Shown here piece after piece: positions 1-8,534 of a stretch of 64,000 bases of DNA. The translations under genes and the position numbers were made by a program. A model generated the notes under the pieces. That model had not been told where the DNA came from. It was given only the letters and a program-made list of their open reading frames with translations, and did not search any database. The stretch spans positions 2,790,001 to 2,854,000 of the forward strand of contig NZ_CP162005.1 of assembly GCF_040822065.1 (NCBI RefSeq), in the 5' to 3' direction. Every line of letters starts with the position of its first letter. Position 1 is the stretch's first letter. The DNA comes from Pedobacter sp. WC2423 (GTDB taxonomy: Bacteria > Bacteroidota > Bacteroidia > Sphingobacteriales > Sphingobacteriaceae).

Positions 1-1062
1 GATTGCGCAGGCCATTAATAATGCAATGAAAGTCAGCAGCATTGTTTCCGTCAGGAATTGGATCATGAGTTGTTTTTTACCACTTCCCATGACCTTGCGT
101 ACACCAACTTCTTTAGACCTGCCTGCCGCTTGTGCAGTAGCCAGGTTAATGAAGTTGATGCATGCGGTAATTAGCAGCAACACACCTATCGCTGTAAGGC
201 CAAGCAGTTCACTTTTACTGGTTATTTTGCCAGAAAAATTACTGAAACGTTCATCTGTATGGATTTCATCAAGCGGTTGAAAAAGATGATCTGGTTTTCC
301 AACTGTCTTTTCGACATAGTATTTTTTCAGGAATGCAACTTTTGGACGCTCCAGATCAGCAATTGTTACACCTGGTTTGAGTAAAATATAGCATTCAGAA
401 TCTGAAGATATTGATCCCCAGCGTTTTTGATTTCTATGTTCAAAGCTTGCATAAGAAATTGCAATATTAATCACATTACTATTATTCTCTGGAATATCAG
501 CGAATACCCCGGTAACTTTAAGATCCTTATCATTTTTAAAATTGATAGTTTTGCCGATGGCCTGATGCCAGTCTCCAAAAAACCGCTCAGCCGTCTTTTG
601 AGAAAGTGCGACTGTATTCGGCTCTTTTAAAGCCTGCTCCGGATTTCCGTGCAACCACTGATAATCAAATATTTTAAAGAAATCAGGCGCTGCATAAAAT
701 GCCCTGTCTTTAATCTTGACTTTCACATTTCCTTTGGAATCTTTGATTTTAATTATTCCCCATACCGATTCTAACGCAGCAACATTTTCCAGCATTCCAA
801 AATCATTGCGCATCGCATTAGCTAAAGGCAAGGGCACTGCATTATCAAATTCTTCACCGCCAGCATAATATGCATGGCTAACTACCCGGTAAATTCTGTC
901 TTTGTTTTTATACCGCTGATCAAAGCTCAATTGATAACTGATAAATAAATAGATCAGGATGCAGCCCGCCATACCAATAGATAAACCCGCTATATTAATC
1001 AAAGTATAACTCTTGTTTTTCCAAAGGTTCCTCAGGGCAATTTTAAGATTGAGTCTGAACAT
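1..1062 (-). CDS. MacB/FtsX-like ABC transporter permease (partial, 3' end outside window)
   Basis: The minus-strand frame starts at ATG 1062-1060 and stays open for 354 codons to the window edge, so the C-terminal half is missing. The N-terminus begins MFRLNLKIALRNLWKNK followed by a transmembrane segment (about residues 20-43). A periplasmic MacB_PCD-like region comes next, then membrane segments and the EVGVRKVMGSGKKQL motif that marks the FtsX coupling region. It begins 2 nt after the stop of the 790-residue permease and shares its layout, so it is the second of two tandem paralogous permeases in an efflux operon (membrane-fusion protein, ATPase, permease, permease). The family works with a MacB-type ATPase and an adaptor to export peptides, drugs or envelope material; the substrate cannot be read from sequence. 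Family membership is firm. Confidence 0.88.
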   Translation of the reverse strand, partial: MFRLNLKIALRNLWKNKSYTLINIAGLSIGMAGCILIYLFISYQLSFDQRYKNKDRIYRVVSHAYYAGGEEFDNAVPLPLANAMRNDFGMLENVAALESVWGIIKIKDSKGNVKVKIKDRAFYAAPDFFKIFDYQWLHGNPEQALKEPNTVALSQKTAERFFGDWHQAIGKTINFKNDKDLKVTGVFADIPENNSNVINIAISYASFEHRNQKRWGSISSDSECYILLKPGVTIADLERPKVAFLKKYYVEKTVGKPDHLFQPLDEIHTDERFSNFSGKITSKSELLGLTAIGVLLLITACINFINLATAQAAGRSKEVGVRKVMGSGKKQLMIQFLTETMLLTFIALLMACAI

Positions 1063-1064
1063 GA

Positions 1065-3437
1065 TTATTCGTATTTTAAAGCTTGGACCGGATTAGTTTT
1101 TGCGGCTTTATAGGTCTGAAGACTTACAGTAATCAGCGCAATTCCTAAAGTGCCTGCAGCGACCAGTACAATGACCAGCCAGTTGATAGTTGTATGAATT
1201 TCAAAATTCCTCAGCCAGCCATTCATGATATAATTTGCAATAGGAATACCAATTACAATAGCGATCAGCACCATTTTCAGAAAACTTAAAGAAAGCAACT
1301 GCATCAGATGTGCTACAGAAGCACCCAGTACCTTTCTAACCCCAATCTCTTTTGTCCTTTGTTCCGCACTAAAGGCAGCCAGTCCGAATAAACCAAGACA
1401 GGAGATAAAAATAGCCAGTCCGCCAAACAGATTAGACAATACACCTAACACCCGCTGTGCATTCAATTTCCCCGCATATAAACGATCTACATAATTCACT
1501 TTTACAGGATAGGCCGGGTTAATTTCTTTAGTAATCTTCTCAATCACTGCCAGGTTAGCCGCAGGTGCATTTGCCGGATTTAAACGCATAATAACTGTTC
1601 CTCCCCATCCCTGGTAAAAACCGATGACCATTGGCCGGTCTACCTGAGCAGGTGAACCCCAGATAAAATCATCGAATACACCTACGATAGTTCGCTTCTC
1701 TCCATGATAAATAACAATCTGGCCAACCGGATTAACTAAATTCATCCTTTTCACAGCCGAACGGCTGACCATCACAGCTGCACTATCAGAAGCAAAATAA
1801 GGAGAGAACTCTCTTCCTTCCAGTAATTTTACACCCGTAGTTTTAATGAAATCATAGGTTGTAGCAATTTGATTAAAGGTAAACAGCTCATCAGCATGAG
1901 TAGATCCCGGCCATTGCATGCCAGTGAAATTTGAACCCTCTACAGTCATACTGGTTGAAGATTGTGCCAATGCAGTTATAGCTCCGGACTGCAATAATTT
2001 AGCTTTTAGTACATCGAATTGATTAACCAGATTACCATCCTGCTCCATTTCTACCAGTTCATTGACTTTGTAACCGACCGGCCTGTTTTTAATATATTGT
2101 ATCTGCTGATAGATCACTGTGGTTGCAATAATCAATATTACTGCAAAACTGAATTGTCCGATGACTAATAACTGCCGGAAACTGATCAATTGTCCCTGGA
2201 TTTTACCGCCTTTTTTCCGAAGGACCTGCACTGGATTAAAAGAAGATAAATAAAAGGCAGGATAACTTCCGGCAATCAGGCCGGTGAGTAAAACTACCGA
2301 AATCAGGCCAGCCCATAGCGCTGTATTTGAATAACTAATACCCAGTTCTATACCCAATAAGTTATTAAACGAAGGTAATGCCAGCTCAATAATAACAATA
2401 GCCATAATTGAACTGCAAAAGGTTAACACCAGTGATTCCATCAGAAACTGACTGATCAGGCTTCCCCTTGTTGCACCAATAGTTTTTTTGATTCCGACTT
2501 CTTTGGCTCTGCGTTCAGATTTTGCAGTGGCCATATTCATAAAATTGACACAGGCAATCAGCAAAATCCCAATACCCAGTCCCATAAATAAATGCACCTG
2601 TTCAATTTTTCCTCCAACACTCTTTCCGTGGACAAAATTACCATAGAGATGGAGTTTGCTTAATGGGTAAACGAAAGCAGAAGCTCTGGCATCAGGTTGT
2701 TTTTTCTCCATAAGCCCTTTGATCTCTTGATTAAACTGTCCGATATCGGTTGATGGATCCAGCCTGACCACAGTTGACCAGTTGAAATTAGTCCACATGG
2801 GTTGTTTTACCCAATCAAGCTGGGTTTCATAAAGTGACCAGGGCATCAAAAAATCAAAATAGACAGAAGTATTACCAGGGATATCTTTAACCACCCCCGT
2901 AATTTTAAGATTAAGCTTATTCTCAAAACGAACCGTTTGATTCAGTACATCCGTTGTCCCAAATAATAATTTAGCAGTAGATTCGGTAACAATTACATTA
3001 TCAGGTGCATTCAGGGCAGTTTTCTGATCACCTGAAATAAAAGTATAATCAAATACATTCAATATAGCTGCATCCGCAAACCGGCCACTCTTTTTAAAAC
3101 TTTTGGTTCCGTTGGCGATTAATTTCGGTCCTCCCCATTCATAACGGCTCATCGCTTTCACAGCAGGATAATTTTCCTTTAACGCTGGCCCGATCATATT
3201 TCCTGTAAGTTCTCCCGTGGCTTCAACCTTTCTGTGAATGTCCAGAAAATTCGTCATCACTTTATAAACATTTCCGGCATCCTTTCCCTGGTTATCATAG
3301 CTCTTTTCGTAAGCAACATACAACATCAGCAATAAGCAGGAAGCCAAACCAATAGCGAGTCCGCTGATATTAATTAACGAAGAAGTTTTATTTCTCCAGA
3401 GATTCCTTAAGGTGATTTTCAGGTTGAGTTTAAACAT
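1065..3437 (-). CDS. MacB/FtsX-like ABC transporter permease
   Basis: A 790-residue inner-membrane permease of the duplicated FtsX type common in Bacteroidota. The N-terminus (MFKLNLKITLRNLWRNK) leads into a transmembrane helix at about 20-43. A periplasmic MacB_PCD domain extends to about residue 280. A first FtsX domain carries EVGIKKTIGATRG (about 315-330), a second periplasmic portion follows, and a C-terminal FtsX domain carries EIGVRKVLGASVAHL (about 675-690). It lies between the ATPase gene (68 nt upstream) and a paralogous permease (2 nt downstream), so it is translated in an operon with both. Such permeases use cytosolic ATP hydrolysis for periplasmic conformational work rather than classical transport through the membrane. 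Which compound is handled is unknown. The length is normal for the two-FtsX Bacteroidota subgroup. Confidence 0.92.
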   Translation of the reverse strand: MFKLNLKITLRNLWRNKTSSLINISGLAIGLASCLLLMLYVAYEKSYDNQGKDAGNVYKVMTNFLDIHRKVEATGELTGNMIGPALKENYPAVKAMSRYEWGGPKLIANGTKSFKKSGRFADAAILNVFDYTFISGDQKTALNAPDNVIVTESTAKLLFGTTDVLNQTVRFENKLNLKITGVVKDIPGNTSVYFDFLMPWSLYETQLDWVKQPMWTNFNWSTVVRLDPSTDIGQFNQEIKGLMEKKQPDARASAFVYPLSKLHLYGNFVHGKSVGGKIEQVHLFMGLGIGILLIACVNFMNMATAKSERRAKEVGIKKTIGATRGSLISQFLMESLVLTFCSSIMAIVIIELALPSFNNLLGIELGISYSNTALWAGLISVVLLTGLIAGSYPAFYLSSFNPVQVLRKKGGKIQGQLISFRQLLVIGQFSFAVILIIATTVIYQQIQYIKNRPVGYKVNELVEMEQDGNLVNQFDVLKAKLLQSGAITALAQSSTSMTVEGSNFTGMQWPGSTHADELFTFNQIATTYDFIKTTGVKLLEGREFSPYFASDSAAVMVSRSAVKRMNLVNPVGQIVIYHGEKRTIVGVFDDFIWGSPAQVDRPMVIGFYQGWGGTVIMRLNPANAPAANLAVIEKITKEINPAYPVKVNYVDRLYAGKLNAQRVLGVLSNLFGGLAIFISCLGLFGLAAFSAEQRTKEIGVRKVLGASVAHLMQLLSLSFLKMVLIAIVIGIPIANYIMNGWLRNFEIHTTINWLVIVLVAAGTLGIALITVSLQTYKAAKTNPVQALKYE

Positions 3438-3505
3438 AAATGAGGTTCAGCTTTAATCGTCAGTGGTTCTTTTACAGGTTGACGCTTTTTAAATGAAAAC
3501 GTTGC

Positions 3506-4204
3506 TTAAATAAGCTCTTCAGACCTTGCTTTATTTACTTTTTCAGAAATTACATGTCCATCTTTCAGGTTAATAATCCGGTTAGAGAAGCTTGCATCGT
3601 GCGAAGAGTGGGTCACCATGACAATGGTAGTTCCTTGTTCATTCAATTCGCAAAGCAGTTCCATCACTTCATTTCCATGAGAGCTGTCCAGGTTACCCGT
3701 AGGCTCATCTGCCAATACCAATTTTGGTTTAGTAACCAAAGCCCTTGCAACTGCTACACGCTGCTGCTGACCTCCGGATAACTGCTGCGGAAAATGGCCG
3801 CTCCGGTTTACGATATTCATCCTTTCAATCATTTCATTGACCAGGCGCTTACGCTCAGGTGCGGCAACCTTATTATAGATCAGCGGCAATTCGATGTTTT
3901 CAAATACCGTAAGCTCATCGATCAGGTTAAAATTCTGGAATACAAAACCCATGTTTCTTTTGCGAAAATTGGAGCGTTCTTTATCATTCATGGTCAGCAG
4001 TTCTGTTTCCAGAAACTTATAACTGCCACTTTCTGGTTTATCCAAAAGCCCCATTACGTTCAATAAAGTAGACTTTCCACAGCCCGACGGGCCCATAATA
4101 GACACAAACTCCCCCGCTTTAACGTGCATATTGATTCCATTCAGTGCGGTTGTTTCTACTTCTTCCGTTTTGTATACTTTTTCCAGGTTCTCAATTTTTA
4201 TCAT
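3506..4204 (-). CDS. ABC transporter ATP-binding protein, MacB/LolD type
   Basis: A 232-residue ATPase with every expected motif: Walker A GPSGCGKST near residue 40, Q-loop FVFQNFNLI near 90, signature LSGGQQQRVAVARAL near 140, Walker B LVLADEPTGNLD near 165, and the switch His in VTHSSH near 200. The closely spaced signature and Walker B and the short length match the MacB/LolD/FtsE group. It lies between the adaptor gene (94 nt upstream, with a tandem repeat in the gap) and the first permease. It should energise the two permeases from the cytoplasmic face. Start ATG at 4204 is chosen because MIKIENLEKVY is the usual beginning of this family. Confidence 0.95.
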   Translation of the reverse strand: MIKIENLEKVYKTEEVETTALNGINMHVKAGEFVSIMGPSGCGKSTLLNVMGLLDKPESGSYKFLETELLTMNDKERSNFRKRNMGFVFQNFNLIDELTVFENIELPLIYNKVAAPERKRLVNEMIERMNIVNRSGHFPQQLSGGQQQRVAVARALVTKPKLVLADEPTGNLDSSHGNEVMELLCELNEQGTTIVMVTHSSHDASFSNRIINLKDGHVISEKVNKARSEELI

Positions 4205-4220
4205 GATATGATGCTTTATA

Positions 4221-4259
4221 TTTTTATGTCTTTTTACGAATTTTTATGTCTTTTACGAA
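4221..4259 (-). repeat. Two-copy tandem repeat of about 20 bp in the adaptor-ATPase gap
   Basis: The plus strand reads TTTTTATGTCTTTTTACGAA (4221-4240) followed directly by a copy lacking one T (4241-4259). It lies inside the operon, just upstream of the ATPase start on the coding strand. It may be a simple slippage duplication; no promoter or hairpin is evident in it. Confidence 0.8.
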
Positions 4260-4298
4260 TTGACTTGCTGATTATTTAATTATACTATTGCTATTTGA

Positions 4299-5543
4299 TT
4301 ATTTACTGACCTCTACAATATCATATTGATTGAATTGATCATAAGAAGAAGTAATCACTTCTTCATCTTTCTGTAAACCTTCCATGATCTCATAATACAA
4401 ATAGTTTTTACGGCCTATTTTTACGTTTCTTTTCTGAGCTTTACCATTCTTCAGCACAAATACCCATGAACCTCCGGTACTTTGAAAAAACTGCCCCTGT
4501 GCCAGTAGCAGAGACTTACTATTATCTGAAAGCGTAAGTTTTACTTGTAAAGATAATCCTCTTCTTAACTCATCAGGTGATTTCCCTTCAAAAACTAATT
4601 CTACCTGGAACTGCCCCGCTGTAACTTCAGGAATCACCTTTCTGACCGTAAGGCGATAAGTTTTCCCATTAAACTCACAATTAGCAGATTGCCCCTCCTT
4701 TACCCTGTTGATATAATATTCATCTACTCCAGCCTGTAACTTATACCCCTGCATCACATCAATCTTTCCAAGCATCTCATTGGCCGTATAAGATTTACCG
4801 ATCACAGGGTCATAAGAAGATAATCTTCCCGAAACTGGGGCTTTAATAGTCATATTCTCTATATTTTTGCGGATAGTTTCCAGGCTCTCATTCATCCTGG
4901 TAACAGAAACATCAATTTGCTGTAACTGCATTGTCCTGCTCTGATTTTCCTGCTTAACTGCCTGTTTTAAGATTGCTTTTCTGTCTTTATTATATTCATA
5001 ATCCTGGCTCGAAGTATTAAACTCTTCCCTGGTAATTACTTTATTCAGGAACAGCGTACTATCAATTTTATATTTCCTGCCCGCCGTTCTCAGTGTATTC
5101 TCGATCACCATCATATCCTGAGCCATTACCCTTTGATTTTGTTCCAGATCCAGACGTACCTTACGCAATTGATTAATCTGTTCTATAATACTGGTTTCGC
5201 TCGAAGTATAATTAGATAATGCATTTGGATTAGCGATTCTTAACAGCGGTGTACCTTTGACAACACTAGCCCCATTCTCTGTAAAAATTTCAGCTACCGT
5301 TCCCCCCTCCGGAGAACTGACAATTACCGAAGTTAAGGGTACTACACTCGCATTCAATAAAACTACATCCTCAAAGTCACCATATTTAACTTTACTTAGC
5401 GTGAGTTTATCTGCATCAGCTTTATAAACCTTATTCAATGACAGCTTATATCCATATCCCACCAAAGCAGCTAACAAAATCCCCCCCGTAATCATTAATA
5501 TCTTTTTAGTACTGAATCTCTTTTTTTCGATGATCTTATCCAT
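4299..5543 (-). CDS. Periplasmic adaptor (HlyD/RND membrane-fusion protein family)
   Basis: A 414-residue membrane-fusion protein. A cytosolic N-terminus (MDKIIEKKRFSTKK) precedes one membrane anchor at about 15-33. A half-motif of the lipoyl domain follows (VSSPEGGTVAEIFTENGASVVKGTPLLRI, about 72-105), then a long coiled-coil hairpin (about 115-235), the second lipoyl half (IKAPVSGRLSSYDPVIGKSY) and beta-barrel domains. In MacAB-type pumps this adaptor links the inner-membrane permease to an outer-membrane TolC channel. No TolC gene is adjacent, so a channel encoded elsewhere is presumably shared. It is the first gene of the leftward operon, 19 nt downstream of the inferred sigma-54 start site. 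Start ATG 5543 gives a sensible basic N-terminus before the anchor. Confidence 0.93.
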   Translation of the reverse strand: MDKIIEKKRFSTKKILMITGGILLAALVGYGYKLSLNKVYKADADKLTLSKVKYGDFEDVVLLNASVVPLTSVIVSSPEGGTVAEIFTENGASVVKGTPLLRIANPNALSNYTSSETSIIEQINQLRKVRLDLEQNQRVMAQDMMVIENTLRTAGRKYKIDSTLFLNKVITREEFNTSSQDYEYNKDRKAILKQAVKQENQSRTMQLQQIDVSVTRMNESLETIRKNIENMTIKAPVSGRLSSYDPVIGKSYTANEMLGKIDVMQGYKLQAGVDEYYINRVKEGQSANCEFNGKTYRLTVRKVIPEVTAGQFQVELVFEGKSPDELRRGLSLQVKLTLSDNSKSLLLAQGQFFQSTGGSWVFVLKNGKAQKRNVKIGRKNYLYYEIMEGLQKDEEVITSSYDQFNQYDIVEVSK

Positions 5544-5574
5544 GATAACTATTGTAATATCTATGTGGCCTTAA

Positions 5575-5589
5575 GCTAAGCATATGCCA
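5575..5589 (-). promoter_or_regulatory. Candidate sigma-54 (-24/-12) promoter of the efflux operon
   Basis: On the minus strand the sequence is TGGCAT-N5-TAGC, against the consensus TGGCAC-N5-TTGC. The invariant GG and GC are 12 nt apart as required. The predicted start site is near 5563, giving a leader of about 20 nt before the adaptor ATG at 5543. The divergent neighbour encodes an NtrC-type activator, which supports the call. No transcript data are available. Confidence 0.62.
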
Positions 5590-5663
5590 AAGCAGAAAAA
5601 CATATTTAAATAACTAAAAATCAATAACTTAAATCATTTTAATAGAAAAATACCGTTCATTAT

Positions 5664-5708
5664 CGGACACCTGTTGTACAGCAACGGACAATTCCGCTAT
5701 TTTTGTCC
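5664..5708. promoter_or_regulatory. Candidate enhancer (UAS) for the NtrC-type regulator
   Basis: CGGACA occurs at 5664-5669 and again at 5685-5690, exactly 21 bp apart (two helical turns). The inverse TGTCC lies at 5704-5708, forming GGACA-N13-TGTCC with the second copy. The cluster sits about 100-145 bp upstream of the predicted sigma-54 start of the efflux operon, the usual distance for bacterial enhancer-binding proteins, and 56 bp before the regulator gene. Binding by that regulator is inferred. Confidence 0.45.
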
Positions 5709-5763
5709 AGCAGCTCTTTAAACTGACCGGATTACCCATTAAAGCTGCCTAAAATCTTACAAA

Positions 5764-7134
5764 ATGACAGAAGCGAACGTTTTAGTAATCGATGACGATG
5801 ATGATATCCTGTTAAGTGCAAAACTTTTTCTGAAGCAGCATTTCAACCAGGTTGTTACCTGTAAATCACCAAAGGAGATCAATGTTCTCCTGAGCCATAA
5901 CGAAATAGATATCATTCTGCTGGACATGAACTATCAGAAAGGAGCCAGCAATGGTCGTGAAGGACTCTACTGGTTAGAACATATTCTATCTATTGATAAA
6001 GATTATGTAGTTATTCTGATGACCGCCTATGGCAATGTGGAGCTGGCTGTACAGGCGATCAAAAAAGGTGCAACAGACTTTATCCTTAAACCCTGGGAAA
6101 ATGAAAAACTCTATGCAACACTTTCCGCTGCCTCTAAATTAAGGCAATCCACTAAAAAAGTCAAAAAACTAGAAAAGATAAACACCTCTATCCAAAACGA
6201 TCAGGCGCGTAAATTTGAGCATATCATCGGCACTTCCGAACCTATCAAACAGCTACAAAACACCCTGATCAAGGTAGCCCCAACCGATGCCAATGTATTA
6301 ATTCTTGGAGAGAACGGTACCGGAAAACAAGTATTCGCCTACGAACTCCATAAACACTCCCTCAGAAAAAACCATATTTTCATGCATGTCGATTTAGGCT
6401 CACTCAATGAAAATCTCTTTGAAAGTGAACTATTCGGTTACGCCAAAGGTGCATTTACAGATGCGCGCGATGACCGTCCCGGCAGATTCGAACTAGCCGA
6501 TAACGGAACTATCTTCCTGGATGAGATCGGGAACCTTTCCTTGCCCCTGCAATCCAAACTTCTTACCGTACTGCAAAACCGGACAGTGACCCGTTTAGGA
6601 GAGAGCAAAGACCGTAAAGTAAACGTAAGGCTTATTACTGCGACCAATATGCCTTTGAACGAAATGGTTACCAAAGGAACCTTTCGTCAGGATTTGCTTT
6701 TCCGGATTAACACCGTAGAACTGGAGCTTCCTCCCCTGCATAAACGCGCAGAAGACATCATACAGCTCGCTAATCATTTTTTACATATATTTAGTACAAA
6801 GTATCATAAAAACATCACCAATATCACTGAAAAAGCAGAAAAGACCTTATTAAACTATCATTGGCCTGGGAATGTCCGGGAATTGCAGCACGTTATTGAA
6901 CGTGCCATTATCATGGCCGATGGTAAAGAGATTACAGAACTGGATTTACAATTGAGTCCACAAAGATTCGGTGGCACCTCTCCCATGCCTGTAACGCTCG
7001 ACCTGGAAGAAATGGAGAAAATGATGGTACAAAAGGCCATAGAAAACCACAAAGGAAATATATCACGTGCAGCAGCAGAACTCGGTCTGACCCGTGCAGC
7101 CTTGTACCGCAGAATAGAAAAATTCGGATTATAG
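5764..7134 (+). CDS. NtrC-family sigma-54-dependent response regulator
   Basis: A 456-residue activator with three domains. The receiver (1-125) has acidic residues near D10-D14, phospho-acceptor D54 (ILLDMN) and the conserved Lys in LKPW near 109. The AAA+ sigma-54 interaction domain (about 150-375) has Walker A GENGTGKQ and the loop motif GAFTDA, the Bacteroidota variant of GAFTGA. The C-terminal Fis-type helix-turn-helix contains NISRAAAELGLTRAALYRRIEKFG. It ends 3 nt before the histidine kinase gene and is divergent from an efflux operon that has a sigma-54 promoter match. It most likely activates that operon when phosphorylated. Start ATG 5764 places the receiver at the extreme N-terminus, as is normal. 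Confidence 0.96.
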   Translation: MTEANVLVIDDDDDILLSAKLFLKQHFNQVVTCKSPKEINVLLSHNEIDIILLDMNYQKGASNGREGLYWLEHILSIDKDYVVILMTAYGNVELAVQAIKKGATDFILKPWENEKLYATLSAASKLRQSTKKVKKLEKINTSIQNDQARKFEHIIGTSEPIKQLQNTLIKVAPTDANVLILGENGTGKQVFAYELHKHSLRKNHIFMHVDLGSLNENLFESELFGYAKGAFTDARDDRPGRFELADNGTIFLDEIGNLSLPLQSKLLTVLQNRTVTRLGESKDRKVNVRLITATNMPLNEMVTKGTFRQDLLFRINTVELELPPLHKRAEDIIQLANHFLHIFSTKYHKNITNITEKAEKTLLNYHWPGNVRELQHVIERAIIMADGKEITELDLQLSPQRFGGTSPMPVTLDLEEMEKMMVQKAIENHKGNISRAAAELGLTRAALYRRIEKFGL

Positions 7135-7137
7135 CTT

Positions 7138-8496
7138 ATGTTTTATCAACGTTTCACTTTCAGGCTGCTCCTTAATCTTTTGCTCATCAATTCGCTGGCT
7201 CTGCTGCTGACTTATCTGATACTCAAAACCCAGCTTTGGTTTACCATTGCCGGTGTCTCCTGTATGCTTTTGATCAGTATCATTTCCCTCTATAACTATA
7301 TCAATCAGATCAGAGCTGATATCAAACGTTTTATACTCGCTATCAAAACCCGTGACCACACCTTAAACTTCAGAAATAAAAGCACCAAAGGCAGCTTTCC
7401 TGACCTTTACAGCTCTTTTGATGACATCATTAAAACCCATAAAGACATCCAGCTGGAACAAGACGCTATGTTTCAGCTCATTAAAACCATCCTTCAGCAG
7501 GTCCCCGTAGGTGTAATCGTACTCAAAGACAACAATACCGTACACGAACAAGCCGAAATCTCCTTCTTTAACGAAGCCGCGGCGGCCTTACTGAAAGTAC
7601 CCGCCTATAAATACTGGCATCGCCTGAAAGAGCACCTTCCACTTTTCGCTGCTGAAATACAGCGCATAGAAAAAGGCGGCAAAAGATTCCTTGAATTAAA
7701 AATCCAGGATAAACTGATCCAGCTCTCTACCGAAGTCATCCCGATCAACCTTTACAATACCAATTACAGAATTATCTCTTTCCAGAACATCAAGGATGAA
7801 ATTGAGCAAAAAGAAATAGAAGCATGGAACAGGCTCATCGGGGTAATCTCCCATGAAATCCTGAATTCCATTACCCCGATCAGCTCCCTTTCCGATACCG
7901 TCAATACGATGGTCACTAACAAAGACTCCCTGAATAAAGAGGAGCTTGAAGACCTCAAACCTGCAATCCAAGCCATTAAAAGGCGTTCTATCGGCCTGTT
8001 GGACTTCGTCAAAGACTACCGTTTAATTGCTGAACTGCCGACCCCCGAACTCGAATCCCATAGCATCGGTGAGATCCTGCAACACATCCAGATTCTGATG
8101 CAACCCTTTGCTTCTGCAAAAAACGTCAAACTAACTGTGGGGCAAACCTCTTCAAAAATCACCATCAACATAGACTTAAAACTGGTAGAGCAGGCCTTAA
8201 TCAATCTGATCACCAACAGCATCCATGCCCTGGAAGACACCACTAATCCTCAAATAGAAATAGACTACCGCCTGGAACAAAACAAACTCTTTATTGACGT
8301 TACTGATAACGGTAAAGGAATTGAACCAGAACTCGCAGAGAAAATCTTCGTCCCATTTTTCACCACCAGGAAAAACGGTTCCGGTATCGGTCTGACCATC
8401 ACCCGTAACATTATGAAAATGCATTACGGCAATCTCGAAGTCAGCTCAATACCCCAGGAAAAGACCATCTTCTCCCTCGTTTTCAATTATGTTTAA
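7138..8496 (+). CDS. Membrane sensor histidine kinase, partner of the NtrC-type regulator
   Basis: A 452-residue kinase. Two membrane helices near residues 9-29 and 33-54 leave almost no periplasmic loop, so it probably senses within the membrane or cytosol. A HAMP-like linker and PAS-like region (about 110-215) follow. The dimerisation/phospho-acceptor helix has H239 in [15 protein letters not shown]. The HATPase domain carries the N box ([13 protein letters not shown]), G1 (DNGKGIEPE) and G2 ([13 protein letters not shown]). This H-box type is typical of NtrB/NtrY-like kinases that pair with NtrC regulators. It starts 3 nt after the regulator stop, so the two are co-translated. The signal is unknown; membrane or antibiotic stress would fit the efflux neighbour (inference). 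Confidence 0.95.
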   Translation: MFYQRFTFRLLLNLLLINSLALLLTYLILKTQLWFTIAGVSCMLLISIISLYNYINQIRADIKRFILAIKTRDHTLNFRNKSTKGSFPDLYSSFDDIIKTHKDIQLEQDAMFQLIKTILQQVPVGVIVLKDNNTVHEQAEISFFNEAAAALLKVPAYKYWHRLKEHLPLFAAEIQRIEKGGKRFLELKIQDKLIQLSTEVIPINLYNTNYRIISFQNIKDEIEQKEIEAWNRLIGVISHEILNSITPISSLSDTVNTMVTNKDSLNKEELEDLKPAIQAIKRRSIGLLDFVKDYRLIAELPTPELESHSIGEILQHIQILMQPFASAKNVKLTVGQTSSKITINIDLKLVEQALINLITNSIHALEDTTNPQIEIDYRLEQNKLFIDVTDNGKGIEPELAEKIFVPFFTTRKNGSGIGLTITRNIMKMHYGNLEVSSIPQEKTIFSLVFNYV

Positions 8497-8520
8497 GCGA
8501 CCCTTTATAAAATAAATCGA

Positions 8521-8528
8521 TAGATTTG
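8521..8528 (+). promoter_or_regulatory. Possible Bacteroidota -7 promoter element before the ferredoxin reductase gene
   Basis: TAGATTTG fits the TAnnTTTG -7 consensus of Bacteroidota. It ends 6 nt before ATG 8535, so a start site would fall at or next to the start codon. I see no good -33 TTTG element at the right spacing, so confidence is low. Confidence 0.25.
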
Positions 8529-8534
8529 CATCCT

